Positions 1 to 12,683 of a stretch of 64,000 nucleotides of DNA are shown one piece after another. Location: assembly GCA_951804985.1 (NCBI GenBank), contig OX638130.1, forward strand, positions 128,539,593 through 128,603,592. Reading direction: 5' to 3'. How positions within the stretch are numbered: the first letter of the stretch is position 1; the number at the start of each line of letters is the position of its first letter. The position numbers and the translations under genes are program-made. This DNA comes from Dryomyza anilis. Taxonomy: Eukaryota; Arthropoda; Insecta; Diptera; Dryomyzidae. A model generated the notes under the pieces. The model did not search any database. It had not been told where the DNA came from and saw only the letters and a list, made by a program, of their open reading frames with translations.

Positions 1-58
1 TAGTGCAAAAAATTTATGTGTAAAATACCGTTGCTTTAGCTATTTTTGATTATGTTAC

Positions 59-3000
59 CGTGCCCGCCTGCCTGGCCACTCGATCCAAGTCAGCGCGATC
101 CTTGGTCAGTTGGTAGTCGTAGCCCCAAGGATACAAAATGTATTGGCCATAACTGTGGAAGGACAAGTACGCCTGGAAGGTTTCACGTGGGAAGTTGCTG
201 ATGAATTTGGAAATATAGAATGTCTCTGGTTCGGAGAAAGCCTTGCTGCCGCGATAAGTTTGCGCGCACGGATTGGCGGAGGTGCCCTTGCCGCCCCATT
301 TGTAGCCAAAGTTGCGATTTAAATCAACGCCGGGACACTGACGTCCATGGGAGCGCATATTCTTGCGCCACAGACGATCGGTGGTGTGCGAGTACTCGTA
401 ACCATCGGGATTGGCAACGGCGTGTATGTACCTGAAGGCAAGGAAATTGGATTTTTCGTTAACAAAATGAAATGCATTTCATTGCAATATTGAAACTCAC
501 CAGTTGACATTCTGCATGTACGCTGGCAAATCATCCCATCCCTCAGCAAGTTGGTTGGCAATATAGGTAACAGAGGCCGGACTGATCCATTCACGCGCAT
601 GCATACCACCATCCATCCAGACTCCCGGATTTCCTGCTTTGCCATTTGAAATTCTATAGCACACAAAAAGAGCGGAAATTAAAAACAATGTTTTTTTGTT
701 CCAAATTTATGCCAGTAAAACTTACTTTAAAATCTTTAATGGTCGCTTCTGTATGGAGTAACCAATAGTCTCGACAGTGCAAATGTCTGGATATGTGTTC
801 GCCAAGTAGTCGAAGAAGCCGTGAATATCGTCGAGGCGATGATAGGCCTGCCATGTCAAGCGATGTCCTAGAAAAAACAAAATAAGATTTTGCCAACATT
901 AATAACCTCTTCAATTTCAAATGCAGTCATGCATGAAAGTGTTTGAAAAGTTTTGTGGAAACACCCTCAAGAAAGCCATTAATTTCAGGTGCAGTGGGAC
1001 AAAATTAAAATTTCTCTTTTAAATGAGAATTGTTCGATATGAAACTTAAAATATTTTGAATTTAATTTGTTTACTCTATAATTTTTTATAAAAATCTGAC
1101 AAACAAATTTTTTTCGTACCTAATAATTATATATCAACTTCATATCTATAACGACAAAAACAACGATGTAATTTAGGTAGATTCGTTTTTATCATTTTCG
1201 TATAATATCAAGAAGACAATAAGGGCCTATAAGCGATATCGTTTGATTTGATGATTAGCTACGAATCATTTCACGATCATTTTTTAATTCGATATGAAAC
1301 TCAACTCTTTTAAAATTGAATTGTATGTTTTAGAATGTCTGTCCTAAAACGAAATTTTCTTAACAAATAACATTTATTTATGGTAAATGTAAACTTTTAC
1401 GATATAAACTCGTTATCTATAACGAAAAAAAGAGAGAGAGCATGGCCTCGAAGTTTTCTCGAAGTAACTTCGATAAGAAGTACGATTTTGTTGCTGTATC
1501 GCTACTATTTATAAAAATTGTTCGACATTTTTTTGTTGTTGTTGTCAAGATACGATAATATTTAAACATTATTAACATCGATATTGAAATGAGTTTCGAA
1601 AAAATCTCGTTATCTTTCCACTAATCGTTGCGATATCAATCCAGAATCGTTTTTATTCTCGTTTCGAGAAAACTGCGATTTGTCCCTTTGAACTGTCCTT
1701 GCAGTTTATTACGTTTTGCCTATCGATATTGGTACAATATCTGATTCGATATAGTACGAATTCTACGTCATATCGTATCGTTCTCGCATCAATATCGAAA
1801 CGAATGGCAGGCTGGGAGGTTGCATTTTATTGTTTTTTCATTTTAGTATCGATATAGATTATTGAAAAAGATAATTTGGTGCTAATGGAATATTGTTCTA
1901 GCAATTTATTGTAAACTTGATAATTTTTAGCATCTTTGGAAATAAATGAAAATGATAATTTGGTCCTTTCACCGATAACGTTTTAATATCATTTCATTTA
2001 CTAGTACTAGACATTTTTTCAATGAAATAAATAATATGTAGCATCTTAAGATATATTAAAGACTAATTACAATTTTAAAATCGTTTTTCTTCAGATGAAT
2101 GATATGATATTTTTAATATTTTTAAAGTTGTTATGTTATAATATATATTCCACTGTACGCTTATTAAAAAGATTTCACACTTTTTGTTCAAGAAACCCCT
2201 AAAATAATTTAGCTTTCTTCACTTTTATTCGATGTATATTGGGGGATATTTGTATTATGGTTAGCGAGGAACTTGGTACCGTTCAAATATTGATTAAACA
2301 AATGCAATTGCTCTGTGATAACTTCGGAAATCACATCTGAAGTGTGAATTTCTGAGGTGAATGAACTTTGTATGAAACTCAGTGGTTCGATTGACAAAAT
2401 TATGGAAATAGCTGGAGTAAAATATTTTTATAATTATTTGTAATTATCTTTTTTACTAATAAAATTTTAAATTTAAAAATATAAATTTAAAAATATGGTG
2501 AGCTTGATATCAAAGCTGTCAAATGTATGCTACCCATCAAAAAACCTAAAGTTATTTTTGCAATTTTGTGCTTAACATGGAATCAAAAAATTTCGAGTTT
2601 AATAGGTGATTGAAGGTTTTCAAGGTTTTTATAGTTGATTAAAATCAAATAACTTTACTTGATAATCTAAATAAAACACCATATTATGGTATATTGTTCA
2701 TACAACAAGGGGTCGTTGCGTGTGAAACATTTAAGTGGAAAAAATAAAAAATATAATTTCATAAACTTGCCAACTTGAATAAGTTTTCGTTTTTGGCTGA
2801 TTGTAGATTCATGAAGTTTCATTGCCAAAGTAGAAGTGAAATTTAAAATGTTTGCCTAACTTAAGTCTATCGATTTTGGCATTGATTGCCTGCACATTTT
2901 ACAACTTACCCTTGCGGTTCTGCAGCTGTGCAATCTCCTCCGGTGTTGGGTTTTCCACTTCGATGACTTTTTGTAGATTGTCAATCAGGACGATACGCGA

Positions 3001-6000
3001 AAGATTCGCGGAACGTATGTGACGCTCAGCGGCGGCCAAAACCTGTGGCTTTAGCAAGTAGTCAACCTCGGCTTTGACCTCCTTCCACAGTTGGCCATCT
3101 ATTATATGAAAAATAGATAAATTTTATAAGGTTGGATGTTATTTCTTGTGTGCATTTAAATTATACAATCTTTTCATATTTTTTTGTATTTTTGTGCGGT
3201 TTTGTATTCCCCACACAAAGAAAATCATTGTATTGTGGGAAAACAAAAGTGAAAACATTTTGTATGCACGGCGAGGAAACCAAGGCTCTAGATGCGCGTT
3301 GTCACCACCACTGTCCGGGGGTAATATGCATTATATTGTGACACAAAAAGTCAAAGGGTCAAATATTCATTAGAATACGGTCCCACTGATTTGCACCCAC
3401 ACTTACCGTATTTGGTTTGCAGCTCGTCCGCCAGCTTCTTGTCCTTATCCGTTTGCACTACGATCCTCCAGACTTGAGCACCATCGTAACGTCGTAATTT
3501 TGAGCTGAACATCTCGTCCTGCTTGTTGCTGTTCATTAGAGAGGCATTAACGTAGTTGAGCACGCTATCCATGACATTCAATGGCTTCTGAGTGCTTGTC
3601 TCAATGGCTGACTCTTGAGCTTGTGCCGGCATTTGAATAATTGCTGGCAGTACTACTGATTCAGCTGCGACTGCCAATGCAGGGGGCACGGCAAGATTCT
3701 CCACCATTGTTGGTATCTCTTCGGCAACCTCATCGTCATCCTGTATGATTTGCATGTTGTCCAACGTTGTTTGTTGAGGTACTTGTACAATGGTTGTGAG
3801 CATAGAATTGACTTCGGTCATTTGTGGTTCTTCAATAATAGTTTGTGCCGTATCTACATCTTTGATATCATCCATGAGTATAGCTGGAATTGCTGCCGTT
3901 TGTTGTTGATCTGATTCAACTTCGGTTTCCACATTGATTTCAGTGGGCTTAATATGTTCTTCCTGCACTGCAGTTAAAAGTTCATTGTCATTAACACTGG
4001 TAATCGGTGCTGTGGTTGACTCTTCGGCTTCCTGAGTCTTCTCAGTCATAAATGGTTCAGGTTGTGCTTGTATTTCATTAACAATTATTTCTGAATTCTG
4101 CTGTTCATCGTGCGATTCAATCGTTTGTTCTGAATTCATAGATGTTTCGACTTCTTGTGGTTGTATAGTGGCATCATCTGGAGCTACAGCAGTGACCTCA
4201 TCACTCGCTAATGTTAACTGTTCTTTAGATTCATCGTTTAGTATTATGTTTTCTTGTTTTTCTTCTTGAATATTTTCGATAATTTGTGCGACGAGTTCAT
4301 CGGTACTTTGTTCTTTTTCGCTATCGGTAAACACTTCATCTTTCATTACTAAATCATCTTGCTTTTGTTCTTCGTGCACTTTTTGTTCTTGAGCTTGTGC
4401 TTGTTCTTCCTGCATTATTTCGACATCAACGGATTCTTCTTGCACAGGTACTTCCACAACTTTATTTTCTGGAACTTGTTCTTCCTGCATTGATTCTACT
4501 TCAACGGGCACAACCTGCACATTTTCTTCTTGAACATGTTCTTCCTGCATTGATTCTACTTCAACTGGTACATCATGCACCTTTTCTTCTTGAATTGATT
4601 CCACTTCCATTGGCGCATCCTGCTCTTTTTCTTCTTCTACAGGTTCTTCCTTCATTTTTTCTAATTCAACAGGGACATCCTGCACTTTTTCAATCATTTC
4701 ATCTTTCTGCACTGAATCTTGCTGTTGTTCATTCTTCATTGGTTCCACTTGCATCAGTTCTTCTTCGACTTTTTCTTCGTGAACCTCTTCTTCCTGTATT
4801 TGTTCTTCCGCCACTTCGGTTTTTATTTCTTCATTCAAAACATCTTCCTTTATTTGGACGTCATCTTCTTTAACGTCTTCTTCCTTCACTTTTTCATCTT
4901 TAATTTCTGCATCATTAACATCTTCTTTAACGATTTGTTCTTCAAAATCATTGTGAACTTCCTTATTTTCTTCTTCATCCTGTTTATCTTCATTAAGAGT
5001 ATCTTCATGAAAAACATCCTTTAATTCTTCTTCCTTTAGTTCATCTTTAATTTCTTCGTTGTCTACTTTAATTTCTTCGTTGTCTTCTTTAATTTCTTCG
5101 TTGACTTCTTTCACTTCTTCTTGCACCTCTTCTTCAATTTCTTCTTTCACTTCTTCTTTAATTTCTTCTTGCACTTCTTCTTGTCCTTCATCATTCACTT
5201 CATCCTGCAGCTTGTTTTCTGGTGCATCTGCCACTGTTAATTCTTCTAGTTCTGTTTCAAGGGGCTTTACTTTCATTTCTTTATCTTCGGTTACTAGAGC
5301 TTCCATATCTGCTGCTTGAGTTTCCTCTTGATTTTCCATTTGAATCTCGGCAACAGCAGGCACTTCCTCTTCTATTTTAGCGATATCATCAACTTTTTCT
5401 TCAGTTTCCTGAGCATCATCATTAGCAATCTCAGCCTCGGTGTTTAATGGTGCCACTTCTTCTACATCGGTTTCATCGACATTCTCCACATTTTTAGTTT
5501 CATCTAAAATAATTGCTTCATTGTCAGCAGATGCCTCAATTTCCAAATTAGCATCTTCGACCGCAGTTTGTTCTTTTTCTTCTTCTTCGATAACTTCTTT
5601 AACGGAATCGACAACCTCTTGCATAACGGTATCCATAACATCATTATCTTCCGATTGCAGTTCATTCACAGCTTCGGTAACATTATGTTCTTCTACGTCT
5701 TCTACTGTCGCGGGTGTTTCTTTTGCTTCTTCTACAGCAATAACGTCGCTGCTTTCTGTCTTTTTATCGAAATCCACCGCTTCAGGTGCTGTTTCGGATT
5801 CCACTTCGTCCAGTGTATTCTCCACTACTGGTTCCACAACTAATTCGGCCACCGTACTTTGCTTTTCATCTGCCTCCACCGTCGCATCGTCATCGTGATC
5901 TGCCATCATTATCTGGGCATCATCGACTTCTACGACATTTTCATTTTGCTCTTGCACCTCATTGTGCTCCAAGGGCTGTATTTCCTTTTCACCTTCCAAT

Positions 6001-6467
6001 GGTTCTGCTGTCTCTGCGAGCTGTGCAAGCATCAGAGCGATGGGCGTTGTGTTGTCCATGTCGACAACTGCCGCCTGCTCCTCCTCCGGCTGCGCAACCG
6101 ACAACGGCTCAACGTTGGACTCCATCATCAGCATGTCGGCGGCTTCACCAACTTCAATAGTATTTTGGTCTCCCATGTTAACAGAGCCGGATTCTGCATC
6201 CGTCGCCGGCAACAACACATACATATCCGTGTCTCCGAGCATGGCGGGCAAAGCTTCCAGCGCCATATCATCGACAACAATTGCGGGTGCCGACTGCTCT
6301 TCGGCGAATTCATTGCGCTCTAGCGCTAATTTGTCCAAAGACATGGACGTCACATGTTCGATATCCAAAACTATTAAAAACGTGCAACAGAGCACGGCGA
6401 GCAACGACGTTGACGCATGTGTGCGGCGTGCAGCAACAGCTGCAGCTGAAGATCTCCCGGCGTACAT
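59..6467 (-). CDS. Secreted M14A zinc carboxypeptidase with giant acidic insert (partial, 3' end missing)
   Basis: Exons read on the minus strand: 6467-3407, 3098-2910, 867-726, 653-501 and 431-59, all GT-AG. Together they give 1306 in-frame codons, and the gene runs off the left edge. Start: I chose ATG at 6467 because the frame upstream has only a GTG. A hydrophobic core (about residues 22-36) looks like a signal peptide. Residues about 50-985 are Glu/Val/Asp-rich low complexity, with phrases such as VPVEVESMQEE repeated. The activation peptide begins near 993 (YDGAQVWRI) and the catalytic domain near 1090. HAREW supplies zinc ligands His and Glu, VDLNRNF the substrate Arg, and SFHSYGQ the third zinc ligand. 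The catalytic Glu would lie outside the window. Family members are about 420 residues, so this protein is about three times longer. It should cut C-terminal residues from peptides outside the cell or in the gut lumen. The substrate type cannot be told because the specificity residue is not visible. Drosophila CG3108 may be the counterpart, but that is from memory and unverified. Confidence 0.9.
868..2909 (-). other. Carboxypeptidase intron 2, AT-rich
   Basis: A 2 kb intron between the activation-peptide exon and the first catalytic exon. It holds scattered CGATAT-type words (for example CGATATGAAACT near 1036 and 1290). I see no convincing reading frame, and the small frame at 2209-2397 has no recognisable content. 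Confidence 0.7.
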
Positions 6468-6523
6468 CTTGGCGAGATCTGACACTAAACACTAATGAGA
6501 CATGTCCCATGACTGGACTGGCG

Positions 6524-6531
6524 CTTTTATA
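6524..6531 (-). promoter_or_regulatory. TATA box of the carboxypeptidase gene
   Basis: On the minus strand the sequence reads TATAAAAG, ending 56 bases before the chosen ATG at 6467. An initiator-like TCATTAGT lies at about 6491-6498, which would give a 5' leader of only about 30 bases. The spacing from the TATA box to that A is slightly longer than usual, so the exact start site is uncertain. Confidence 0.6.
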
Positions 6532-8018
6532 CCACAATTGGGAAAGTGATTCCATTCCGTTTAATTTCGGTTGTTTTGTCGCTAGTGCTGTTTTGTTGTT
6601 GTGTTTTTTTTGTTTATATATTTTTTGTGTGTGTTTTTTTACTCTTCCATTTCTTCGATGCGGTGATCATCATGTTGTTTTTGTTGTTGTAGCTAGTTGT
6701 TGTACGTTTGTTGAGCTCACATCGAGCGTGTTATGTATGTAAATTGTGGTCGACGCATGGCTTCGCTTACACTTGGCATCAACCTGTGCTGCGTCTTCTT
6801 CTTCTTCTTCGGCTTCTTTCAATTTCAATTTCTTCCTCTTTCCGCCTCTTATATTGTTACCATTCGATTATCTTGCTGCCCATCCAACGCCGGTTTATGT
6901 TAATTTTGTCGCATTCAAGCGCATTATTGAGCTATGCACGAGCATCCATCCATCTATCTTTTTATCTATTTATGTATCTGCTGTTTGGCTCTCTATAAAA
7001 ATCACATCACATCCATGCGACGAAACATCGATTTGAATGACACTTTGTTCGGTTCAGCTAAACGAAGCCACTTATTGGTCGCTCTTACGTCGCTGCTCTG
7101 GCTTTCTTTTTGTGCGTTTCGCTGATCTACAAGTTGGGTCTTATTAACTCGGGAAGTTCCCATGCTCTAGGCAGCTTTAACTGAATCACGGATGCGCTAA
7201 TAACTGAGAATTTTAAAAACCGTATAAAGTTTGTTCTTATCTGTAACACAAAATAAAGTAAAATACGAAATTATTAAGAAAATGTCTTCTTTAGTTTGAG
7301 AACAAGAACAAGCACGAAAGAGAATATCGTGTCTTGTTCTTCCAGGGTCGTTATTATTCTTTGATCGACAGGTCGATCTTGCAAAAGTCTTGTTCTAGCT
7401 GCAAGAATGTGGTATTTCTTGCAAATTTGAAGACTACCATGTTATTTCTTTGTTAATAGTCTTGTTCTTGCATTGGTGCATAAATAATATATATACAATG
7501 AAACTTAAACCATACAAATTATATTCAGGAGGGTGATATTGATTCTGAATACTTTTTTTACATGCCACGGCTACTTATGGGTCTTTTTTTTGTTCATTAA
7601 AATAGGTCTTGCTAGTGTTAATAAACTAGACTAATATAGCAACTGCAACAATATAATTCATGACTAACATGATTCTTTTTAATTTTTTACCAGGCGTGGT
7701 TTGACCATATGAGCCAATGGAGCTTCTCTTATTGGGCCGGTTAATAAATGTCAGAGTCCAGAGATAAATGTTAATCATTTCGCAGGTTCCTGAATAGTAA
7801 ATAACATTTATTACATAAATCAGTGAAAAACCAAAAATTTAAGAAAACAGGTTTTGAACCGAGAGAAACCTTTATTTTTGAAAAAAATCGATTTCGGTTT
7901 GTGAGAACCCTTTATTTTTAAAATCGTTCGGTTTATAAAGGTTCACAAAATATATCTCTCATTATCCATTTTTGAGAAGCCAAATCGAAACCAAACTTTT
8001 ATTTTTATTTCAAAATGT
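6532..8018. other. Intergenic, no gene seen
   Basis: Upstream flank of the carboxypeptidase gene. It has a pyrimidine-rich CTT/TTC stretch near 6795-6845 and is otherwise AT-rich. The short frames here are composition-driven and none has a recognisable domain. Repeated AACCTTTATTTTT words near 7860-7990 resemble the tandem units at 9193-9312. Confidence 0.55.
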
Positions 8019-8769
8019 AATAGGGCTTAAAAGTTACATTATGATGCTAGAGTTTACCACAAAAAATTTGAGTCGAAAAAAATAATGTCCTATGTTCGCG
8101 CATTGCAGATAAAGTTAAAAAACACATTAAATCCATATTTTTATTTTTTTACCATATACATAAACTTTTTTTTGAATCGTAATAGACTCAAAAAATTATA
8201 GATTGTATCTATTAATGTGCTCCTAAAATTTCATCAATTTTGAATAATATAATTTTAATAATTTTAAGACCAATAACGACAAAAAATCTTAAAACAATGT
8301 GATGTAATCAGTAAAAAATTGTATATGGGCAAAGCACCAGAATTTAGGATTTTTTATCGAAAAAACCATACTCGATAGAAATTGACCGTTAACAAATTTG
8401 GATTCAACACCCCTAAAAATATATATAAAAAATTACATGAGTAAATAAACACCCATGCCGATTTTAGAACGGTTTAACCAAAAAAATGTCGATTTTTTTG
8501 TACTTTTTCAACTTCAAGGACGATGCGCGAGTATAAGATTTTATTCAAAATTGACGAAGTTTGAGGAACACATTTATAGATACAATCTCTAATTTTTTGA
8601 GTCAATTATGATCCAAAAAAAAAGATCATGTAGATGGTAAAAATAACAATATGGATTTAAAGTCTTTTTTTAACTTCATCTGCAATGCGCGAACACAGGA
8701 CATTATTCTTTTTGACTCAAATTTTTTGTTGTAATATCTGGCAGCACTGTGCAACTTTAAAGCCCTATT
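8019..8769. mobile_element. Large fold-back (palindromic) MITE-like element
   Basis: Two arms of about 350 bp are inverted copies of each other. The left arm starts AATAGGGCTTAAAAG at 8019 and the right arm ends CTTTAAAGCCCTATT at 8769. Inner matches include ATAATGTCCTATGTTCGCGC (about 8091-8110) against its complement near 8686-8706, and ATAGATTGTATCTATTAATG near 8200 against its complement near 8575. The centre falls near 8400. There is no transposase frame. This is a non-autonomous DNA transposon; no clear target-site duplication was found. Confidence 0.7.
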
Positions 8770-9192
8770 TCGTGTCGCCGACACGAAACGCAATAGTCAG
8801 AATCACCATTTTCCAAAAAAAAAAAATAGACAAAAACAATAATGTTCAAAAATTTTCGAAAAAAAGATTGTTAATAAATATTTTTTGGGCGACAAACAAT
8901 GTTTGACATTTTTTTTTTTAAATTAGGCGACAAAAACAATGCAAAATTACATTTTTCAAAAAAAAAAATTATAAAAACCATCTGATATATTGGACGCACT
9001 TTGGTGCTTCTGTAATACCACTGGAACAGATTTAATTGATAGTTTTTAGTTGTGAAATACTCTTAATTCTGTCCATCTCTTCTCTACACATCTCGCCTGG
9101 ATTCCGAAAATTCATATTTTCTGTTCTGCTATCATTTTCTACGAATTCTCTTAAATGAGACCAATTGAATTTTCGGTCTAATAACAACCATT

Positions 9193-9312
9193 AACCAAAG
9201 ACCTTTATTTTTTAAAATAAAAGTTATAGCTCAACCAAAGACCTCTATTTTTGTGAATACAAAATATCTCTCAACCAAAGACCTTTATATTTTTTGAAAA
9301 ATAATATCTTTC
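9193..9312. repeat. Three-copy 40-bp tandem repeat
   Basis: The phrase AACCAAAGACCT recurs at 9193, 9233 and 9273, exactly 40 bases apart each time. Each copy is followed by a T/A-rich tail. Function unknown. Confidence 0.65.
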
Positions 9313-10303
9313 AGTGAAAAACCAAATGGAAATAAAGGTTAAGAGTTATTTCTGGTCTCTGATAAATATATAAATACTTAAATAGTATATGGATTTCGCT
9401 AAAATTGTTCAAGTCCGCCCCGGATTATTATATGTAAACTTAAAATCATTCTTAGAGTTTCTTAAACCTTTCACTTGCTGTTTGAGTAGTGCCTAATCTA
9501 GATTATGTAAAGATTGAAAACTAGCTTTGAATTCTGATTCTTTATTTGCATACAAAATTATAGATCGTTCCAACCGTAGTGGAGGGTTCAATAGATCGAG
9601 GAGTGCAACTCTTCTTTGCAATGTTTGCAGCCGGTCTGAAAAAAAAGGTCCATTATACGTGACGACCTGACATAGTTTAATTTGCGTTAATTGTTTTCAT
9701 AGTTTGTTTTGCACACACTTGCGCTTATTTTATTTGTTTACCTACGATATACATTTGTTTTTCTTTTTTATTATCATTATATTTATTATTGTTTTTATAA
9801 CTGTCAGTTATTGGACCATCTATTGTCTGTGAAATTATGACTGCTTTTTTCAGTAACCAGATGGGTTTTTGTGGTCTCTTCTTTGCGCATCTAGCATTAT
9901 TTATTCAACATAGATACACGTCCAACATAGTTAGACACACGTCTATGATCTACTTTTCGGTTAGTATTTTTTTTGTGTGTTTAAATTGGTCTAAACGCTG
10001 TTGGAATTTTTAATTATTATATAATACCAAAACAAGTATGTTGTTTAATTGGTTAGTTGAGCTCGTAAAATGACATTAAATTGTGTTACATACGCACTTA
10101 AAAATTAAAAACAAATAATCAAGAAATGTGCATACATAATAATAAATAAATCTTTTTGTAAATAGCAAGTTTTATTTAAATTATAAAAGTTTTTTTTTGG
10201 TAGATATAATAACTGTTTCTGGTAGGTCATGGTACACATAATATTGACAGCTTAAAGTTATATTTTCTTCTTTGAATAAGTACCCCAAGACCAAATATTC
10301 GGC

Positions 10304-10359
10304 AAACTGCGATTTTACAAAAATATGCCAGTAACCATATTTTTGTAAAATCGCAGTTT
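10304..10359. repeat. Perfect 24-bp inverted repeat with 8-base loop
   Basis: Arms 10304-10327 and 10336-10359 are exact reverse complements (AAACTGCGATTTTAC... / ...GTAAAATCGCAGTTT), separated by CCAGTAAC. No gene nearby explains it. It may be the core of a small MITE or a transcribed hairpin. Confidence 0.8.
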
Positions 10360-11984
10360 TCTGGCAGATTTTGAGTGGCGCATAGCATTTAGTTTGTTTT
10401 CCCAAAAAAACACAAAGTAAACATGCCTCGTGTACATGCCTCGGTTTATTTATGGAATGTTTTCGAAATTTCATTTGAAATAGGCTGCCGGATTTCGCAG
10501 GTTTTCTGCAGAATATTAGAAGTTGGTAAATTCGGCAGAACATTGATTTTTAAAATTTTCAGAATAGCAATAAAAAATAGCAATAAAAACAAAAACTTAA
10601 ATTTTCTTATCATGTACAACTTCAGAAAATTTTCAGCTGCCGACAACAAACTTTTAAATTCCATATATAAAATCCTTCATATAACCTGCCGTTAGTCTGC
10701 CATCTGCCGTTTTGTTCTAGGGCAGGCAACAGGCAGATTTTGCTACAAACTCCGCCTAAGTCTGCCGAAAACGTGTTGATTTCCAGCTTGAAAGCTAGTC
10801 TGCCTATTGTACGCCTGCTATCTGGCGTATATTTTGTCTGGGGAAACTACAATATGATCATTCGCACCCTCTTATCATGCTGCTTTCATACACTTTGGAT
10901 ATTTTTAGATTTGATACACAAAATAGCAACAAACTATCTGTACTCAAAATGAAACACTTCTCTGTGATATAAACTTTCTGTTGTTGACTTATTTTAATAA
11001 TTGATGGTACTTAAAATAATACGAAAATAACTGAAGTAGTAAAAATAACCGCTAAAGAGCACTTGAATACTGCGAATTTTGCTTTCGCGAACTTGAACCA
11101 CTTCAGCTTAGATCTAAAAATATAGCGAAATCGAATCTTGTCCCATGACTGACTAGCTTCACCCAAACATCCAATTAAAAACAACAGATTTAACGATCTC
11201 CAATTTGTGATTTTTATTAAAATAATTAATTTTTTGTTTTTGTAATAGTTGTATTGTATGCTATTAATCTAAAGGCTGTAATGTCGTTTGGCTCTTTATT
11301 AGTTTTATATGTAAATCAAAAATACCACTTAATTGAATTAATGGTTTTTAGCATAAACAATTTATGCATGTGATTGTTGGTTACTTTCGTAACCATGAGG
11401 CTGCCTATGCCATTTATACCATGTTCGTCAAACTCAATACTGTCCGTTCCATGACTGGCATTTGATCGATCCTCCTAGATTTGTTCGTTATACGCAAAGT
11501 CGCAGATAAAGGAAATGCAATATCGTTGGCGCCAGCGACGTTATGCTGTGACTAACACAGTGACTGACAAAAATTCAAAGTCATGTTTTGCGGATCTTCT
11601 GGTTTTTAGTTTTTTTATTTATTTATTTATTTTCAATTTAAGCGCAGTCCATTTAACGTTTTTTCGTTACTGTATTTTAGACAAGTTTTAGAGAGTAGGT
11701 AATGGGTTAAAATGGAAAGTGGTATGTGTGGCAATGATGGACATAAATTGATGGTGACTTCTGGAAATTTAACAACGAAAGTGACAATTTGGTGGGGAAT
11801 TTTATGCATGCATGTTTTTGAGGCGACAGTGGTGCAAATAAACTCAATATAAAATATTTGCAAAAACTTCAAATTAAAAAAATGTTATAAAAAACTTATT
11901 ATAATTTTATAATTCTCGCATGAAATGAAAATAGTCATTATCGATTTTTTTTTCTTTTTTGAGACAATTGTCGAACGAAAATGT

Positions 11985-12060
11985 CAATATTGCTGCAAGA
12001 TTGTAGCAATATTCCTGCTATAGAGGCAGTGAATATTGCTACAATCTTGCAGCAATATTG
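11985..12060. repeat. Perfect 29-bp hairpin in a TTGCTGCAA-rich tract
   Basis: Arm 11985-12013 (starting CAATATTGCTGCAAG) is the exact reverse complement of 12032-12060. The 18-base spacer itself contains pairing CTGC/GCAG. Further ATTGCTGCAACAT copies follow to about 12118, so the locus can fold in several registers. It could be a fold-back element or a hairpin RNA source; the sequence alone does not decide. Confidence 0.8.
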
Positions 12061-12436
12061 CTGCAACATTATAATATTGCTGCAACATTGCAGCAGTATT
12101 ACAGCAATATTCGTGCTGTAGGGGTGGTCCCAGGGACCCGAGTGGAATGGAAATAAGTTATTAGTTCTGTTAGTATTTTGAAAAACGGTTATAAAAATGC
12201 TCACTGAACTTTAATGACTGACTTAAGTTAATTTTCATTCGAGAATATGCGAGTATTTTCTTGATAAATAACGATTTCGATTATGTTACTAGTTTTGCAA
12301 CGAAACGCTTCCAAATTACGGTTTCAATTTGTGTATGAATGTTACATTGTGTCCAATATCTCAAATATCTTGAACAAAAAACAGAGTTTTTTTAATCATT
12401 TACAAAAATTTGAATTATAATATTTATAAAAAAAAT

Positions 12437-12683
12437 ATATCGTCGTTATAGAACGAAAAGTCACCAAATACATTTTCAAAATGCCAAATATTCATTTACA
12501 AAAATCGTTATATATCTGTCAATCTCAATTTTTTACCACATGATAAGAAAATGCAAATGTATCAATTGATATTTCAACTTTAAAATTGCATCGATTGCTT
12601 TTTATAATATTAATCAACAAACTCGAAATTAAAGTTTTTCATAAAAATGTATTCGTTGATTTTTCGTTCTACAACGACGATAT
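12437..12683. mobile_element. MITE, 247 bp, terminal inverted repeats
   Basis: The ends read ATATCGTCGTTATAGAACG and, inverted, ATATCGTCGTTGTAGAACG, with similarity continuing to about 40 bp inward. A second, truncated copy lies at 60928-61151, which confirms a dispersed family. There is no coding capacity. Superfamily undetermined. Confidence 0.8.

Noticed and set aside
4397..6495. Long plus-strand frames rich in Ser, Leu or Phe
   Set aside because: They are antisense shadows of the GAA/GAG-rich acidic exon of the carboxypeptidase and have no independent support.
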